The translations under genes and the position numbers were made by a program. Of a stretch of DNA of 64,000 bases, positions 47,796 through 56,734 are shown one piece after another. This DNA is from Rubrivivax sp. A210. GTDB taxonomy: Bacteria; Pseudomonadota; Gammaproteobacteria; Burkholderiales; Burkholderiaceae_C. The stretch spans positions 33,291 through 97,290 of the forward strand of contig NZ_CAJGBN010000009.1 in assembly GCF_904426505.1 (NCBI RefSeq), in the 5' to 3' direction. The notes below the pieces were generated by a model. The model saw only the letters and a program-made list of their open reading frames with translations, was not told where the DNA came from and searched no databases. Every line of letters starts with the position of its first letter. Position 1 is the stretch's first letter.

Positions 47796-48848
47796 TCAGA
47801 ACAGGCCGTCCGACACCGCCGGCGGCGCCAGCCCCAGGTGGCGCCAGGCCGCCGGGGTGGCGACGCGGCCGCGCGGCGTGCGTTGCAGATAGCCCTGCTG
47901 GATGAGGTAGGGCTCGATCACGTCCTCGATGGTGCCGCTTTCCTCGCCGATGGCGGCGGCCACGTTGTCCAGGCCGACCGGGCCGCCGTCGAAGCGGTGG
48001 ATCACCGCCTCCAGCAGCTTGCGGTCCATCAGGTCCAGGCCCAGCGGGTCGACATCGAGCATGGCCAGCGCGCGGTCGGCGACACCGCTGTCGATGCGGC
48101 CGTCGGCCTTGACCTGGGCGTAGTCGCGCACACGGCGCAGCAGCCGGTTGGCCACGCGCGGCGTGCCGCGCGAGCGGCGCGCGATCTCCAGCGCCCCGGC
48201 CGGATCGATGGCCACCTGCAGCAGCCCGGCCGAGCGCGTGACGATGCGCGTCAGCTCCTCGGCGGTATAGAACTCGAGCCGGGCGACGATGCCGAAGCGG
48301 TCGCGCAGCGGGTTGGTCAGCATGCCGGCGCGCGTGGTCGCGCCCACCAGCGTGAAGGGCTGCAGCTCGAGCTTGATCGAGCGTGCCGCCGGGCCTTCGC
48401 CGATCATGATGTCGATCTGGTAGTCCTCCAGCGCCGGGTAGAGGATTTCCTCGACCACCGGGCTCAGGCGGTGGATCTCGTCGATGAAGAGCACGTCGTT
48501 GCGCTCGAGATTGGTCAGGATGGCGGCCAGGTCCTTGGGCTTCTCGAGCACCGGGCCGCTGGTCTGGCGCAGCTTGACGCCCAGCTCGTTGGCGATGATG
48601 TGGCTCAGCGTCGTCTTGCCCAGGCCGGGCGGGCCGAAGAGCAGCACATGGTCCAGCGCCTCGCCGCGCTGGCGCGCCGCGCCGATGAAGATGGAGAGCT
48701 GCTCGCGCGCCTTGGCCTGGCCGACGTACTCGTCCAGGCCCTTGGGACGCAGCGCGCGCTCGACCGCCTCTTCATTGGGCGATGCCGCCGCGGCGCTGAG
48801 CATGCGCGGCGCCGGTGCGGCGGCGAAATCGTCGGTCTGGATGGCCAT
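47796..48848 (-). CDS. ruvB: Holliday junction branch migration ATPase RuvB
   Basis: AAA+ motor that drives branch migration with RuvA. The 350-residue protein has Walker [11 protein letters not shown] (71-80), Walker [10 protein letters not shown], the sensor region [10 protein letters not shown] and the C-terminal winged helix ([15 protein letters not shown]). Length is usual. It is separated from ruvA by the plus-strand copper-type cluster (about 7.3 kb). A -10-like GATAAT lies six bases before the ATG and there is no Shine-Dalgarno. Confidence 0.97.
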   Translation of the reverse strand: MAIQTDDFAAAPAPRMLSAAAASPNEEAVERALRPKGLDEYVGQAKAREQLSIFIGAARQRGEALDHVLLFGPPGLGKTTLSHIIANELGVKLRQTSGPVLEKPKDLAAILTNLERNDVLFIDEIHRLSPVVEEILYPALEDYQIDIMIGEGPAARSIKLELQPFTLVGATTRAGMLTNPLRDRFGIVARLEFYTAEELTRIVTRSAGLLQVAIDPAGALEIARRSRGTPRVANRLLRRVRDYAQVKADGRIDSGVADRALAMLDVDPLGLDLMDRKLLEAVIHRFDGGPVGLDNVAAAIGEESGTIEDVIEPYLIQQGYLQRTPRGRVATPAAWRHLGLAPPAVSDGLF

Positions 48849-48854
48849 CGTGTG

Positions 48855-48860
48855 ATTATC
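48855..48860 (-). promoter_or_regulatory. -10-like hexamer GATAAT, leaderless ruvB promoter (predicted)
   Basis: Minus strand: GATAAT, spacer CACACG, then the ruvB ATG; predicted start site at the A. No LexA-type box is recognisable nearby. The -35 is weak. Confidence 0.45.
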
Positions 48861-48930
48861 ACGACCCGCCCCCCCGGAACGAGCGGGCCGCTGCGACCAT
48901 CGGTCGCAGCGCAGCCCAGGCTTCGCCCAC

Positions 48931-48936
48931 TAGACT
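48931..48936 (+). promoter_or_regulatory. -10-like hexamer TAGACT before the DUF2946 gene (predicted)
   Basis: TAGACT, 7-nt spacer GCGGCCC, then GTG at 48944. It is divergent from the ruvB promoter. Confidence 0.4.
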
Positions 48937-48943
48937 GCGGCCC

Positions 48944-49345
48944 GTGAACGCCTTGCGCCTGCGCCTGCAGCCCTTCGTCTGGATCGCCCTCGTGGCGATG
49001 CTGGCGCTGGCGCTGATGCCGACGGTGTCGCGGGCCCTGGCCAGCGCCGACGCACATTGCGACATGCCGGCCATGGCCGGCGGCGAGCATGGCCAGCACC
49101 AGGCGCAGGCCGCGGCCGAGACGCCGCCTTCATCGGCGCCCACCTCGGCGCACCACGGCGCAGGCCATCTCGAGCACTGCCCCTTCTGCGCCCTGAGCTT
49201 TGCCGCCGTGGGCCTGCCGCCGGCGCCGCCGGCGGTGGTGCTGCCGCTGGCCGGTGCCGCGCTGCCGGCACTCTTCCTGCAGGCGCCGCGCACGCTCTTC
49301 GCGTGGCGCAGCGCGCAGCCGCGCGGCCCTCCCCTGAACGCCTGA
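48944..49345 (+). CDS. DUF2946-family membrane-associated protein
   Basis: 133-residue protein with a GTG start. It has an N-terminal hydrophobic segment (about 10-30), a His-rich middle (HCDMPAMAGGEHGQHQ and SAHHGAGHLEHCPFC) and a second hydrophobic stretch (about 85-110). HCPFC is the DUF2946 signature. The family is usually found beside copper-related TonB receptors and PCuAC proteins, and the His/Met/Cys content fits metal handling. It heads the plus-strand cluster that ends with PCuAC. The exact function is unknown. Confidence 0.8.
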   Translation: MNALRLRLQPFVWIALVAMLALALMPTVSRALASADAHCDMPAMAGGEHGQHQAQAAAETPPSSAPTSAHHGAGHLEHCPFCALSFAAVGLPPAPPAVVLPLAGAALPALFLQAPRTLFAWRSAQPRGPPLNA

Positions 49346-49613
49346 GCCGCCGCCGCGGGTAATGCCTGGCCCTCCCTGCCTGGGAGGCCGCCAGCTGCTC
49401 CGGTGGCACCCGCCCGCGCGCCAGCGCGCCGGGCCGTCGGTCGCATCCCCCGCCTTGCCGGGGTGCATGCGGGCATGCGGGTCTTGCCATCTGCGCCAGA
49501 ACCCGCGGGCTTCGACGGCCAGGCCGTGCCTGCCGTGCCCCGCCATGCATGCCTGGTGCCGAGCCCTGTGCCGCGCCGCGCCTGCCTGGCCGCCGAGCCC
49601 AGGAGTTCCCGTC
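49346..49613 (+). other. long leader between DUF2946 and the HemS-like gene
   Basis: 268 bp, highly GC-rich. It begins with a hairpin GGCC-CTCCC/GGGAG-GCC at about 49368-49389 (one bulged base). The frame of the next gene is open through most of it, giving a cysteine- and proline-rich translation unlike a protein domain, so I treat it as untranslated. AGGAG at 49601-49605 is the Shine-Dalgarno of the GTG at 49614. No known riboswitch core is recognisable. Confidence 0.45.
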
Positions 49614-50657
49614 GTGAATGCAATCCTTCCCGATCCTCTTCGCCAGTCCCCCGCCACAGCCACAGCCGCTGCCCGTGCCGGGGCCCCTCGATCCAAGCTG
49701 CGACCCCGGGGGCGCACGGCCGCGCCCCTGCCACCGGGGGTTGCTGAGGTGCTGCCCTGCACGGGCCGTGTCGGCGCCTCCACGGGCGGCCCGCGGCCTG
49801 CGGCCCTTGCCCTCGGTGGTGCGCTGAGCGAGCTGCTGGCGCCCGTTGCCGAATGGGGCGGTGTGCGCGTGACCGCGGGCAACGGCATCGCCGTGCTGCA
49901 GGCTCAGCTGGCTCGCGCGGCTTGCGATACCGGCAGCGCCGAACACCTGCTCCTGCGCGGCGACCACCATGAGCTCTGGTTGTCCGAGCGCGGCGTGGCC
50001 CGGATCGAGCTGTGCGAGCCCGCCGGCGAGTCTGGCGCCGGCTGCAGCCTGAGCTGGTTCGATGGCCGGGGCCGTTTCATCGCCGGCCTGTCACCCGTGT
50101 CCAGGGCCGGCTGCGACAGGGCTTCGCACTGGTTGCGCCGGCACGCGGCGAGCGGGGCGTACCGATGGCCGGCCAGCGCTGCAGCGCCAGTGATGTTTGC
50201 GCCGCTGGTGGATTTCGTGTCGGTCGATGCGCTGGTGCGCGGGCCTGCGGCCGCCTCCTGGGCCGCTGCGGCGATGCTGCACTCGCACCCGGCGCGCACG
50301 CTGCGGATGGATCTGGGCGGCGCGGGTGCCGCCATGCGCTGCAGCGGCGCCCTTTCGCTGGACACGAGCCAGCCGCAATGGCTGGTGGCTGGCGACTCGC
50401 GCAGTCGCCTGAGCCTGCGTCCCGAGCAGGCCAGCGCCGTCTCGCGGGTGGTCGCCAGGGACGGTGTGCGCGGCTTGCTGCTCACCGACGACGAAGGCGG
50501 CAGCCTGCTGCTGCACCCACAGGGCGACGCGGCCGCGGCCTGGTTCGATGCCGTGGCCCGGCAGGCAGCCGGTGCGCAGGCCGAGGCCTGGATGCGCTGG
50601 ATCGCCCAAGGGGCCCAGAGCGCAGCCGCCAGCGGCAGCAACCCCCTTCAACGCTAG
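49614..50657 (+). CDS. diverged HemS/ChuS-like two-repeat protein in a copper-type cluster
   Basis: 347-residue protein, GTG start fixed by AGGAG eight bases upstream. The first about 60 residues are Ala/Arg/Pro-rich. Two repeats follow: 65-178, with ELWLSERGVARIELCEP and CSLSWFDGRGRFIAGLSPV, and about 215-315, with PQWLVAGDSRSRLSLRPEQ and GLLLTDDEGGSLLL. Their order and spacing resemble the hemin-degrading HemS/ChuS/HmuS fold (compare 'LRLFL...SLQFFDAxGxAVHKIYL'). The proximal-His motif of those proteins (TDxHxFF) has no evident counterpart, so heme binding is doubtful. No signal peptide, so probably cytoplasmic. This assignment is by eye. Confidence 0.4.
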   Translation: MNAILPDPLRQSPATATAAARAGAPRSKLRPRGRTAAPLPPGVAEVLPCTGRVGASTGGPRPAALALGGALSELLAPVAEWGGVRVTAGNGIAVLQAQLARAACDTGSAEHLLLRGDHHELWLSERGVARIELCEPAGESGAGCSLSWFDGRGRFIAGLSPVSRAGCDRASHWLRRHAASGAYRWPASAAAPVMFAPLVDFVSVDALVRGPAAASWAAAAMLHSHPARTLRMDLGGAGAAMRCSGALSLDTSQPQWLVAGDSRSRLSLRPEQASAVSRVVARDGVRGLLLTDDEGGSLLLHPQGDAAAAWFDAVARQAAGAQAEAWMRWIAQGAQSAAASGSNPLQR

Positions 50658-50680
50658 TCCCGGACCCGAGGAGCTTTGCC

Positions 50681-52627
50681 ATGTCAATTCATTGCCTAAC
50701 GCTGGAGCGGCGTCTGCCGCGCTTTGCCTTCGCCCTCGTGGCTCCGCTCGCCCTGGTGTCGCCGATGGCGGCGCAGGCGCAGCCAGCTGCGGCCGGCGGT
50801 GGCGCCCAGACCGTCACCATCACCGGCACGCCCATCGTCGACCGCCAGGACGTCGATGACTTCGGCAGCCTGAGCACCGTGGTCGGCGCCGGGCAGGTCA
50901 GGGATCTGGGCGCCGTGGATCTGTCGTCGGCGCTGCGGCGCACGCCGGGCGTGCAGGTCTCGCGCTTCAACCCCGTGGGATCGTTCGGCGGCGACGAGGG
51001 CGGCGCGGTCTACCTGCGCGGCATGGGCGCCAGCCGCCCGGGCAGCGAGGTCAAGACCTACGTCGACGGGCTGCCGTTCTACTCGGCAGTCTGGAACCAT
51101 GCCTTGCTGGACCTGCTGCCGGTGCAGGGCATGGAACGCCTTGTGGTGCTGAAGGGGCCGCAGCCGCAGAGCTTCGGCAATACCTTCGGCGCCATCGACC
51201 TGCAGCCCCGGCGCGGCACGCAGCCGGGCCTGAGCGGCGACCTGCGCCTGTCCGGCGGCAGCTTCGGCACCCTGGTGCAGCAGGCCACGCTGGCAGGCCG
51301 TTGGGGCAGCACCGAGTTCAGCCTGGCGCAGGGCCATGCCGAGTCCGATGGCCACCGCGACGCCGCCCAGGGCCGCCTGGACAACGGCCTGGTGCGCGGC
51401 AGCGTGGGCATCGGCGAGCACTGGCGCGTGGGCGGCCTGGTTCTGGGCGCCGACAACCAGGTGTCCGACCCCGGCGAGGAAGGCCTGCCGGCCACGCGCA
51501 CCGGCCGCTTCGACACGCGCGGCACGCTGCTGGGCCTGTCGCTGGAGCATCGCCACGCCCTGGCCCAGGGCCGGCTGCAACTGCACCGCAGCAGCGGTGT
51601 CGGCCTCTGGGACAACCCCAGCGCCGCGGTCACGCGCAGCACTTTCGAGATCTCGGGCCTGCGCTGGCGCGAGCAGGTCCAGGCCTGGAGTGGCGGCGAA
51701 CTGCGGCTGGGCCTGGACGTCGAGCGCACCCAGGGCAGCGTGTCCTTCAACGGCTTCACTGCCTTCGACGGCAGCAGCCAGCGCCTGAGTGCGCCCTACC
51801 TGGGCCTGGCCCACACCTTCGCCGTCGGCGGCGGCTGGACGGTGCAGCCCTCGGCCGGCGTGCGGCTGTACCGCCACAACGTGTATGGCGAACACCAGGC
51901 GCCGCATGCCGGCCTCGTGCTGGCGCACGGCGACAGCCTTTCGCTGCGCCTGAACGCCTCGCGCGGGCTCAGCTTCCCGGGCCTGGACGCGGCCTTGCTC
52001 AATGCCATCGTGCCGCCGCTGGCCGGCGCACCCGACAGCTGGAAGGCGCTGGCCCCTGAGCGCATGGACCATGTCGAGCTGGGCCTGCACTGGAAGCCGG
52101 CGCGCGACAGCAGCGTCGACCTGGCGGTGTTCGACGACGCGCTGAAGAACCGCTATGTCTTCGCCTTTCCGCCTGCCGTGGCCCAGCCCAGCTTCACCAA
52201 CCTCGGCGCCTACAAGGTGCGCGGCGTCGAGCTGTCGTGGCAGCAGCGCTGGAGCGCCCCGTGGTCCAGCTTCGTGGGCGCCACGCTGCTGGACAGCAGC
52301 CTGGCCGACCTGCCGTATGCGCCCGAGCACGCGCTGGCGCTGGGCCTGACCTGGCAGCAGGGCGCCTGGCGCGTGAGCGCCGACGCGCAGGCGCAGGCCG
52401 GCATGTTCACGCTCAACAAGGCGCGCGCCAACGCCACGCCCAACACCGCTCGCGTGGGCGGCTTCGGCGTGCTCAACCTGCGCTGTGCCTACGCGCTGCC
52501 GCTGCTGGGCCGTGGGGGCGAGGTCTATCTCGCGCTGGAGAACCTGGGTGACAAGCGCTATGCCTACCGGCCGGGCTACACGATGGCCGGTCGCGCCGGC
52601 CAGGTCGGCCTGAACCTTGGCTTCTGA
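50681..52627 (+). CDS. TonB-dependent outer-membrane receptor (probably copper-type)
   Basis: 648-residue receptor. Signal peptide (cleavage about AQAQ), TonB box-like TVTITGTP, plug domain (about 50-160: DLSSALRRTPGVQVSRFN, then KTYVDGLPFY and ERLVVLKGPQPQSFG) and a 22-strand barrel ending in ENLGDKRYAYRPGYTM and terminal Phe. GAGGAG at 50668-50673 is the Shine-Dalgarno. The substrate is inferred as copper from the following copper-uptake-associated gene and the flanking DUF2946 and PCuAC genes; a siderophore or heme role is not excluded given the HemS-like gene directly upstream. Confidence 0.85.
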   Translation: MSIHCLTLERRLPRFAFALVAPLALVSPMAAQAQPAAAGGGAQTVTITGTPIVDRQDVDDFGSLSTVVGAGQVRDLGAVDLSSALRRTPGVQVSRFNPVGSFGGDEGGAVYLRGMGASRPGSEVKTYVDGLPFYSAVWNHALLDLLPVQGMERLVVLKGPQPQSFGNTFGAIDLQPRRGTQPGLSGDLRLSGGSFGTLVQQATLAGRWGSTEFSLAQGHAESDGHRDAAQGRLDNGLVRGSVGIGEHWRVGGLVLGADNQVSDPGEEGLPATRTGRFDTRGTLLGLSLEHRHALAQGRLQLHRSSGVGLWDNPSAAVTRSTFEISGLRWREQVQAWSGGELRLGLDVERTQGSVSFNGFTAFDGSSQRLSAPYLGLAHTFAVGGGWTVQPSAGVRLYRHNVYGEHQAPHAGLVLAHGDSLSLRLNASRGLSFPGLDAALLNAIVPPLAGAPDSWKALAPERMDHVELGLHWKPARDSSVDLAVFDDALKNRYVFAFPPAVAQPSFTNLGAYKVRGVELSWQQRWSAPWSSFVGATLLDSSLADLPYAPEHALALGLTWQQGAWRVSADAQAQAGMFTLNKARANATPNTARVGGFGVLNLRCAYALPLLGRGGEVYLALENLGDKRYAYRPGYTMAGRAGQVGLNLGF

Positions 52628-52640
52628 CAGGAGTTTCACG

Positions 52641-53090
52641 ATGAACACCCGACGTTTCCTCATCGCCTTGCTGCCCGCCCTGATCGCCGCCCCCGTGGCG
52701 GTTTGCGCGGCTCCCACCGACGAGGCCGCCATCCGCGCCGTGCTGATGGCCGAGTTCAGCAAGCCCGACGCGCCGCTCAAGGTGCAGCCCATCGTCGTGG
52801 CCGCCGACCACGGCATCGCCGACTGGTTCCAGGGCAGCCGCGGCGGCCGCGCGCTGATGCGCCGCCACGGCGCCCTCTGGTCCATCGTTCTGTGCAGCGG
52901 CGACGGCTTGAAGGATGTCAATGCCTTGCAGATGGCCGGCATCGCTGCCGGCCAGGCTGCGCAGCTGCTGAAGAGCCTGGAGCGCGCCGAGGCCGGGCTG
53001 ACGCCGCAGCAGCGCGGCCAGCTCGCCAGCTTCGAAGGCACGGTGCGCATGGACGCGCACGGCCAGCACCCGCCCGGCCACAAGCATTGA
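52641..53090 (+). CDS. copper uptake system-associated exported protein
   Basis: 149-residue exported protein with a signal peptide (MNTRRFLIALLPALIAAPVAVCA). The core EAAIRAVLMAEFSKPDAPL, VVAADHGIADWFQGSRGGRALMRRHG and WSIVLCSGDGLK, and a C-terminal His-rich end (MDAHGQHPPGHKH), match a small family found next to TonB copper receptors. AGGAG at 52629-52633 gives the start. The His-rich tail is a likely metal-binding site. Periplasmic location is inferred. The family name comes from context rather than a measured activity. Confidence 0.65.
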   Translation: MNTRRFLIALLPALIAAPVAVCAAPTDEAAIRAVLMAEFSKPDAPLKVQPIVVAADHGIADWFQGSRGGRALMRRHGALWSIVLCSGDGLKDVNALQMAGIAAGQAAQLLKSLERAEAGLTPQQRGQLASFEGTVRMDAHGQHPPGHKH

Positions 53091-53092
53091 TT

Positions 53093-53108
53093 CGCGCCCT
53101 GGGGCGCG
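53093..53108 (+). terminator. tight hairpin CGCGCCC-TG-GGGCGCG
   Basis: Seven-bp stem with a 2-nt loop starting 3 bp after the stop codon of the copper-associated gene, without a T-tract. It may stabilise the mRNA 3' end or attenuate the following receptor gene. Confidence 0.4.
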
Positions 53109-53193
53109 TGATCGCCGTCCGCGGCGGCGTGCCCCGTCATGTGTCAGATGTCGCGCCGACCCGCTCGGGGCCGCCGGCTTGTCAGGAGATTTC

Positions 53194-55575
53194 ATGTACA
53201 CCCCGATTCCTTGCCACCGCGCCAAGCCGGTGGCCCTTGCCGCCGCGGCCCTGGCCGCAACCGTCCTGTCCACCGGCGCCTTCGCCCAGGCCGTGGCCGC
53301 GCTGGCCGCCGATGCCCCGCAACGGGCCGGCGGCGTCGTCGTCATCACCGCCAGCGGCCAACCGACCACGCTGCCGACCCAGATTCCCACCACGATGGAG
53401 GGCATCACGCGGGCGCAGCTGGAAACCACCATCAACGCCAGCGACAGCGAGGACGCGCTGAAGTACTTCCCCAGCCTGCTGGTGCGCAAGCGCTACATCG
53501 GCGACTACAACCACGCCATCCTCTCCAGCCGCGCCTCGGGCACCGGCAACAGCGCGCGCTCGGCGGTTTATGCCGACGGCATCCTGCTGTCCAACTACCT
53601 CGGCAACGGCGTCGGTGGCCTCAGCTTCCCGCCGCGCTGGGGCATGGTCACGCCCGAGGAGATCGACCGCGTCGACGTGATGTACGGGCCCTTCTCGGCC
53701 GCCTACCCGGGCAACTCGGTGGGCGCCGTGGTGGTCTATGTCACGCGCATGCCCAGCGCCTTCGAGGCCCACGCCCGTGCCGGCTTTTCCAGCCAGCCCT
53801 TCAAGCTCTACCAGACCGACAAGACCTTCAACGCCTGGGAGACCAGCTTCAGCGTCGGCAACAAGAGCGGTGACTGGGCCTGGCTGCTGGCGGCCCACCA
53901 CGCCGACAGCCACGGCCAGCCGTTGACCTTTGCCACCCGCCTGGCCAGTTCTGCCAATGCCTCGACGCCGACGACGCAGCCGGTCACGGGCGCGGTGCCC
54001 GACAAGCGCAACGACAACGCGCCCTGGCTCGTGCTGGGCACCGGCACCGAGTACCACACGAAGCAGGACCACATCAAGCTGCGCCTGTCGTACGACTTCA
54101 GCTCCACGCTGCGCGCCAACTACCTGTTCGGCCTCTGGCGCAATGAATCGGAGGGCCGCCCGGCCAGCTACCTGCGCGACGCCGCCGGCGCGCCGGTCTA
54201 CAGCGGCGACATCCGCATAGCCAACCTCAACTTCACCGGCAGCCAGGGCCTGGCGGGCGGCGACTTCGCGCTCACCAACGAAAGCCTCAGCCACAGCATG
54301 CACGGCCTGGCGCTCAAGAGCCACACGCGCGGCAGCTGGGACTGGGAGGCCGCAGCCAGCGTCTACGACTACGGCCGCGACGACAACCGGCGCAATGCCG
54401 GCGGCAACCGCCTGCCGGCGGCGGCCCATGGCGGCGCGGGCAGCATCGCCGACGGCAGCGGCACCGGCTGGGTCAATCTGGCGCTCAAGGGCACCTGGCG
54501 GCCGCAGGGCGTGGACGGCGCCCATGTGCTGGACTTCGGCGTCCAGCAAGACGCCTACGAACTGCGCTACAAGACCTCCACCATCGCTGGCGACTGGCGC
54601 AGCGATGCGCCCGGGGCCCTGGCCAGCAACGTCAGCGGCAAGACCGAGACGCTGGCGCTGTTTGCACAAGACGCCTGGGCCTTTGCGCCGGCCTGGAAGA
54701 CCGTGCTGGGCCTGCGCCTCGAACAGTGGCAGGCCCACGACGGTCTCACCGCCTTCTCGGGCAGCAGCGCGCTGGCCCATCCGGCGCGGCGCGAGAACTA
54801 CGCCTCGCCCAAGGCCGCGCTGTCATGGCAGGCCACGCCCACCCTGGTGCTCAAGGCTTCGGCCGGCCGCGCCGTGCGCATGCCCACCGTGGCCGAACTC
54901 TATGGCGCCACCTCGACCACCAACTCGCAGTTCATCAACGACCCCAACCTCAAGCCCGAGCGCTCCTGGACCACCGAGCTGTCGGCCGAGGACGAGATCG
55001 CCGGCGGCCTGGCGCGGTTGACGCTGTTTGCCGAGAACACGCGTGATTCGCTGTATTCGCAGACCACCTTCGACGCCGCCGCCAACCGCAACATCTCGCG
55101 CGTGCAGAACGTCGGCCGCATCGCCACCACCGGCCTCGAGGCGGCCTTCGGCGGCAGCGACATCGGCCTGCGCGGCCTGGACCTGAGTGCCAGCCTGACC
55201 TACACCGAATCCATCATCAAGGAGAACGCCGGCTTCGTCGCCGCGCCCGGCGACACCATCGGCAAGTGGCAGCCCAATATCGCGCGCTGGCGTGCCACGG
55301 TGCTGACCAGCTACCGGCTCACCGACAGCCTCACCGGCAGCGTCGGCATCCGCTACAGCGGGCCGCAGTACCGCACGCTGAACAACGCCGACGTCAATGG
55401 CTTCACCTACCAGGGTGTGAGCAAGTTCACTACGGCCGACCTGCGCCTGCACTGGAAGATCAGCCGCCAGTGGAGCGCCGCCTTCGGCATCGACAACGTC
55501 AACAACGACAAGTACTGGAACTTCCACCCTTACCCGCAGCGCAGCTACCGGGCCGAACTGAAGTTCGATCTCTGA
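53194..55575 (+). CDS. TonB-dependent outer-membrane receptor (second)
   Basis: 793-residue receptor, a different subfamily from the first. Signal peptide (about 1-31, TGAFAQA), TonB-box-like VVVITASGQP, plug (about 60-190, with ALKYFPSLLVRKRYIGDYNH, VYADGILL and DRVDVMYGPFSAAYPGNSVG) and barrel ending in NVNNDKYWNFHPYPQRSYRAELKFDL (shown here only to mark the terminal strand and Leu). AGGAG at 53184-53188 gives the start. Ligand is unknown; position between the copper-associated gene and PCuAC suggests copper or a copper-binding compound. Confidence 0.85.
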   Translation: MYTPIPCHRAKPVALAAAALAATVLSTGAFAQAVAALAADAPQRAGGVVVITASGQPTTLPTQIPTTMEGITRAQLETTINASDSEDALKYFPSLLVRKRYIGDYNHAILSSRASGTGNSARSAVYADGILLSNYLGNGVGGLSFPPRWGMVTPEEIDRVDVMYGPFSAAYPGNSVGAVVVYVTRMPSAFEAHARAGFSSQPFKLYQTDKTFNAWETSFSVGNKSGDWAWLLAAHHADSHGQPLTFATRLASSANASTPTTQPVTGAVPDKRNDNAPWLVLGTGTEYHTKQDHIKLRLSYDFSSTLRANYLFGLWRNESEGRPASYLRDAAGAPVYSGDIRIANLNFTGSQGLAGGDFALTNESLSHSMHGLALKSHTRGSWDWEAAASVYDYGRDDNRRNAGGNRLPAAAHGGAGSIADGSGTGWVNLALKGTWRPQGVDGAHVLDFGVQQDAYELRYKTSTIAGDWRSDAPGALASNVSGKTETLALFAQDAWAFAPAWKTVLGLRLEQWQAHDGLTAFSGSSALAHPARRENYASPKAALSWQATPTLVLKASAGRAVRMPTVAELYGATSTTNSQFINDPNLKPERSWTTELSAEDEIAGGLARLTLFAENTRDSLYSQTTFDAAANRNISRVQNVGRIATTGLEAAFGGSDIGLRGLDLSASLTYTESIIKENAGFVAAPGDTIGKWQPNIARWRATVLTSYRLTDSLTGSVGIRYSGPQYRTLNNADVNGFTYQGVSKFTTADLRLHWKISRQWSAAFGIDNVNNDKYWNFHPYPQRSYRAELKFDL

Positions 55576-55589
55576 GCGGAGCCTGCGGC

Positions 55590-55615
55590 GCCGGCCCTGC
55601 CGCGGCAGGGCCGGC
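55590..55615 (+). terminator. perfect 12-bp hairpin after the second receptor
   Basis: GCCGGCCCTGCC and GGCAGGGCCGGC form a 12-bp stem with a 2-nt loop, 14 bp after the stop codon. The following bases TCTCC give no real T-tract. Likely transcript end of the receptor, as PCuAC has its own -10-like element. Confidence 0.6.
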
Positions 55616-55622
55616 TCTCCAC

Positions 55623-55628
55623 TACGAT
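55623..55628 (+). promoter_or_regulatory. -10-like hexamer TACGAT before the PCuAC gene (predicted)
   Basis: TACGAT, 7-nt spacer GCGCCCC, then ATG at 55636. It is the reason that ATG was preferred over those at 55627 and 55660. Confidence 0.35.
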
Positions 55629-55635
55629 GCGCCCC

Positions 55636-56124
55636 ATGAACCATGAGAACCGCAAGACCATGAAGCTCTCCCTTGCCCTGCCGCTGGCCTTGTCGATGAC
55701 CCTGCTGCTGGCCACCTCGGCGTCGCTGGCCCAGACTCAGGTGAAGGATGCCTGGGTGCGCGGCACCGTGCCGCAGCAGAAGGCCACCGGCGTGTTTGCG
55801 CAGATCACCTCGGCCGCCGGCGGCCGGCTCGTCTCGGCCAGCTCGCCGGTGGCGGCGCGCACCGAGCTGCACAGCATGGTGCTCGACGGCACTGTCGCTC
55901 GCATGCGCCAGATTCCCGCGCTCGAACTGCCCGCCGGCGCCGCGGTGGATCTCAAGCCAGGCGGCTACCACATCATGCTGATCGACCTCAAGCAGCAGCT
56001 GCAGCCCGGTGACACGGTGCCGCTGACGCTGGTGGTCGAAGGCGCCGGCGGCAAGCGCGAGACGCTGGAGCTGAATGCGCCGGTGCGGCATCTCGCTTCC
56101 GGCGCCATGCACGTCAAGCCCTGA
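55636..56124 (+). CDS. periplasmic copper chaperone PCu(A)C
   Basis: 162-residue exported protein with a PCuAC domain that binds Cu(I) and passes it on, typically to cytochrome oxidase. Copper ligands are visible as HSM (ELHSMVLDG), Met in ARMRQIP, and HIM (GGYHIMLIDL), the HxM...M...HxM pattern. The signal peptide MKLSLALPLALSMTLLLATSASLAQ follows an eight-residue N-terminal extension if the ATG at 55636 is used; 55660 is the alternative. It closes the copper-type cluster and converges on ruvA. Confidence 0.9.
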   Translation: MNHENRKTMKLSLALPLALSMTLLLATSASLAQTQVKDAWVRGTVPQQKATGVFAQITSAAGGRLVSASSPVAARTELHSMVLDGTVARMRQIPALELPAGAAVDLKPGGYHIMLIDLKQQLQPGDTVPLTLVVEGAGGKRETLELNAPVRHLASGAMHVKP

Positions 56125-56137
56125 GCGGGCTCGGCGC

Positions 56138-56716
56138 TCAGCGCGACAACGAGCGCAGCGCCTGCTTGATGCCGTCGCTGACGCCGATGTCGGCCGGCAG
56201 CGCACGCAGCGCGGCCTGGGCGTCGCGCTCGCCGTAGCCCAGGGCCAGCAGGGCCTGGGCGATGTCGGCGTGGTTGTCGGCCAGTGGCGCGCCGGCCGCG
56301 GGCGCGCCGATGTCGGGCCCGAGCCGGCCCTTGAGCTCGAGCAGAAGCCGCTCGGCCGTCTTCTTGCCGATGCCCGGCACCTTGATCAGCCGCGCCGCGT
56401 CTTGCCGCGTCACCGCCTGCGCGAGCTCGGCCACGCTCAGGCCCGAGAGCAGCGACAGTGCTGTGCGGGGGCCGACGCCGCTGATGCGGACCAGTTCGCG
56501 AAAGGTGGCGCGCTCGCCGGCCGTGAGAAACCCGAACAGCACCTGGGCATCTTCGCGCACCACGAAATGGGTGAGCAGCAGCACCGGCTCGCCGATGGCG
56601 GGCAGGTTGTAGAAGGTGCTCATCGGCACGTCGATCTCGTAGCCGACGCCGTGTACGTCGAGCACCACCTGGGGCGGCGTCTTGGCCGCCAGCAGGCCCT
56701 TGAGGCTGCCAATCAT
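56138..56716 (-). CDS. ruvA: Holliday junction-binding protein RuvA
   Basis: Tetrameric DNA-binding subunit of the RuvAB branch migration complex. The 192-residue protein shows the N-terminal OB fold ([20 protein letters not shown]), the two helix-hairpin-helix motifs ([18 protein letters not shown] and [18 protein letters not shown]) and the C-terminal RuvB-contact domain ([17 protein letters not shown]). It follows the degenerate kinase-like gene by 18 bp. ruvC is not in the window. Confidence 0.96.
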   Translation of the reverse strand: MIGSLKGLLAAKTPPQVVLDVHGVGYEIDVPMSTFYNLPAIGEPVLLLTHFVVREDAQVLFGFLTAGERATFRELVRISGVGPRTALSLLSGLSVAELAQAVTRQDAARLIKVPGIGKKTAERLLLELKGRLGPDIGAPAAGAPLADNHADIAQALLALGYGERDAQAALRALPADIGVSDGIKQALRSLSR

Positions 56717-56734
56717 CGTTGCGCGTCTTCCTGT

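Noticed and set aside
49346..49613. Possible cobalamin or other riboswitch before a TonB-linked gene
   Set aside because: I looked for the cobalamin core elements and the typical closing block; only scattered GC-rich hairpins are present and none matches in order.
49362..49613. Longer N-terminus for the HemS-like gene
   Set aside because: The frame is open, but the sequence is Cys/Pro/Trp-rich and unlike a leader or domain; AGGAG placed before the GTG at 49614 fixes the start better.
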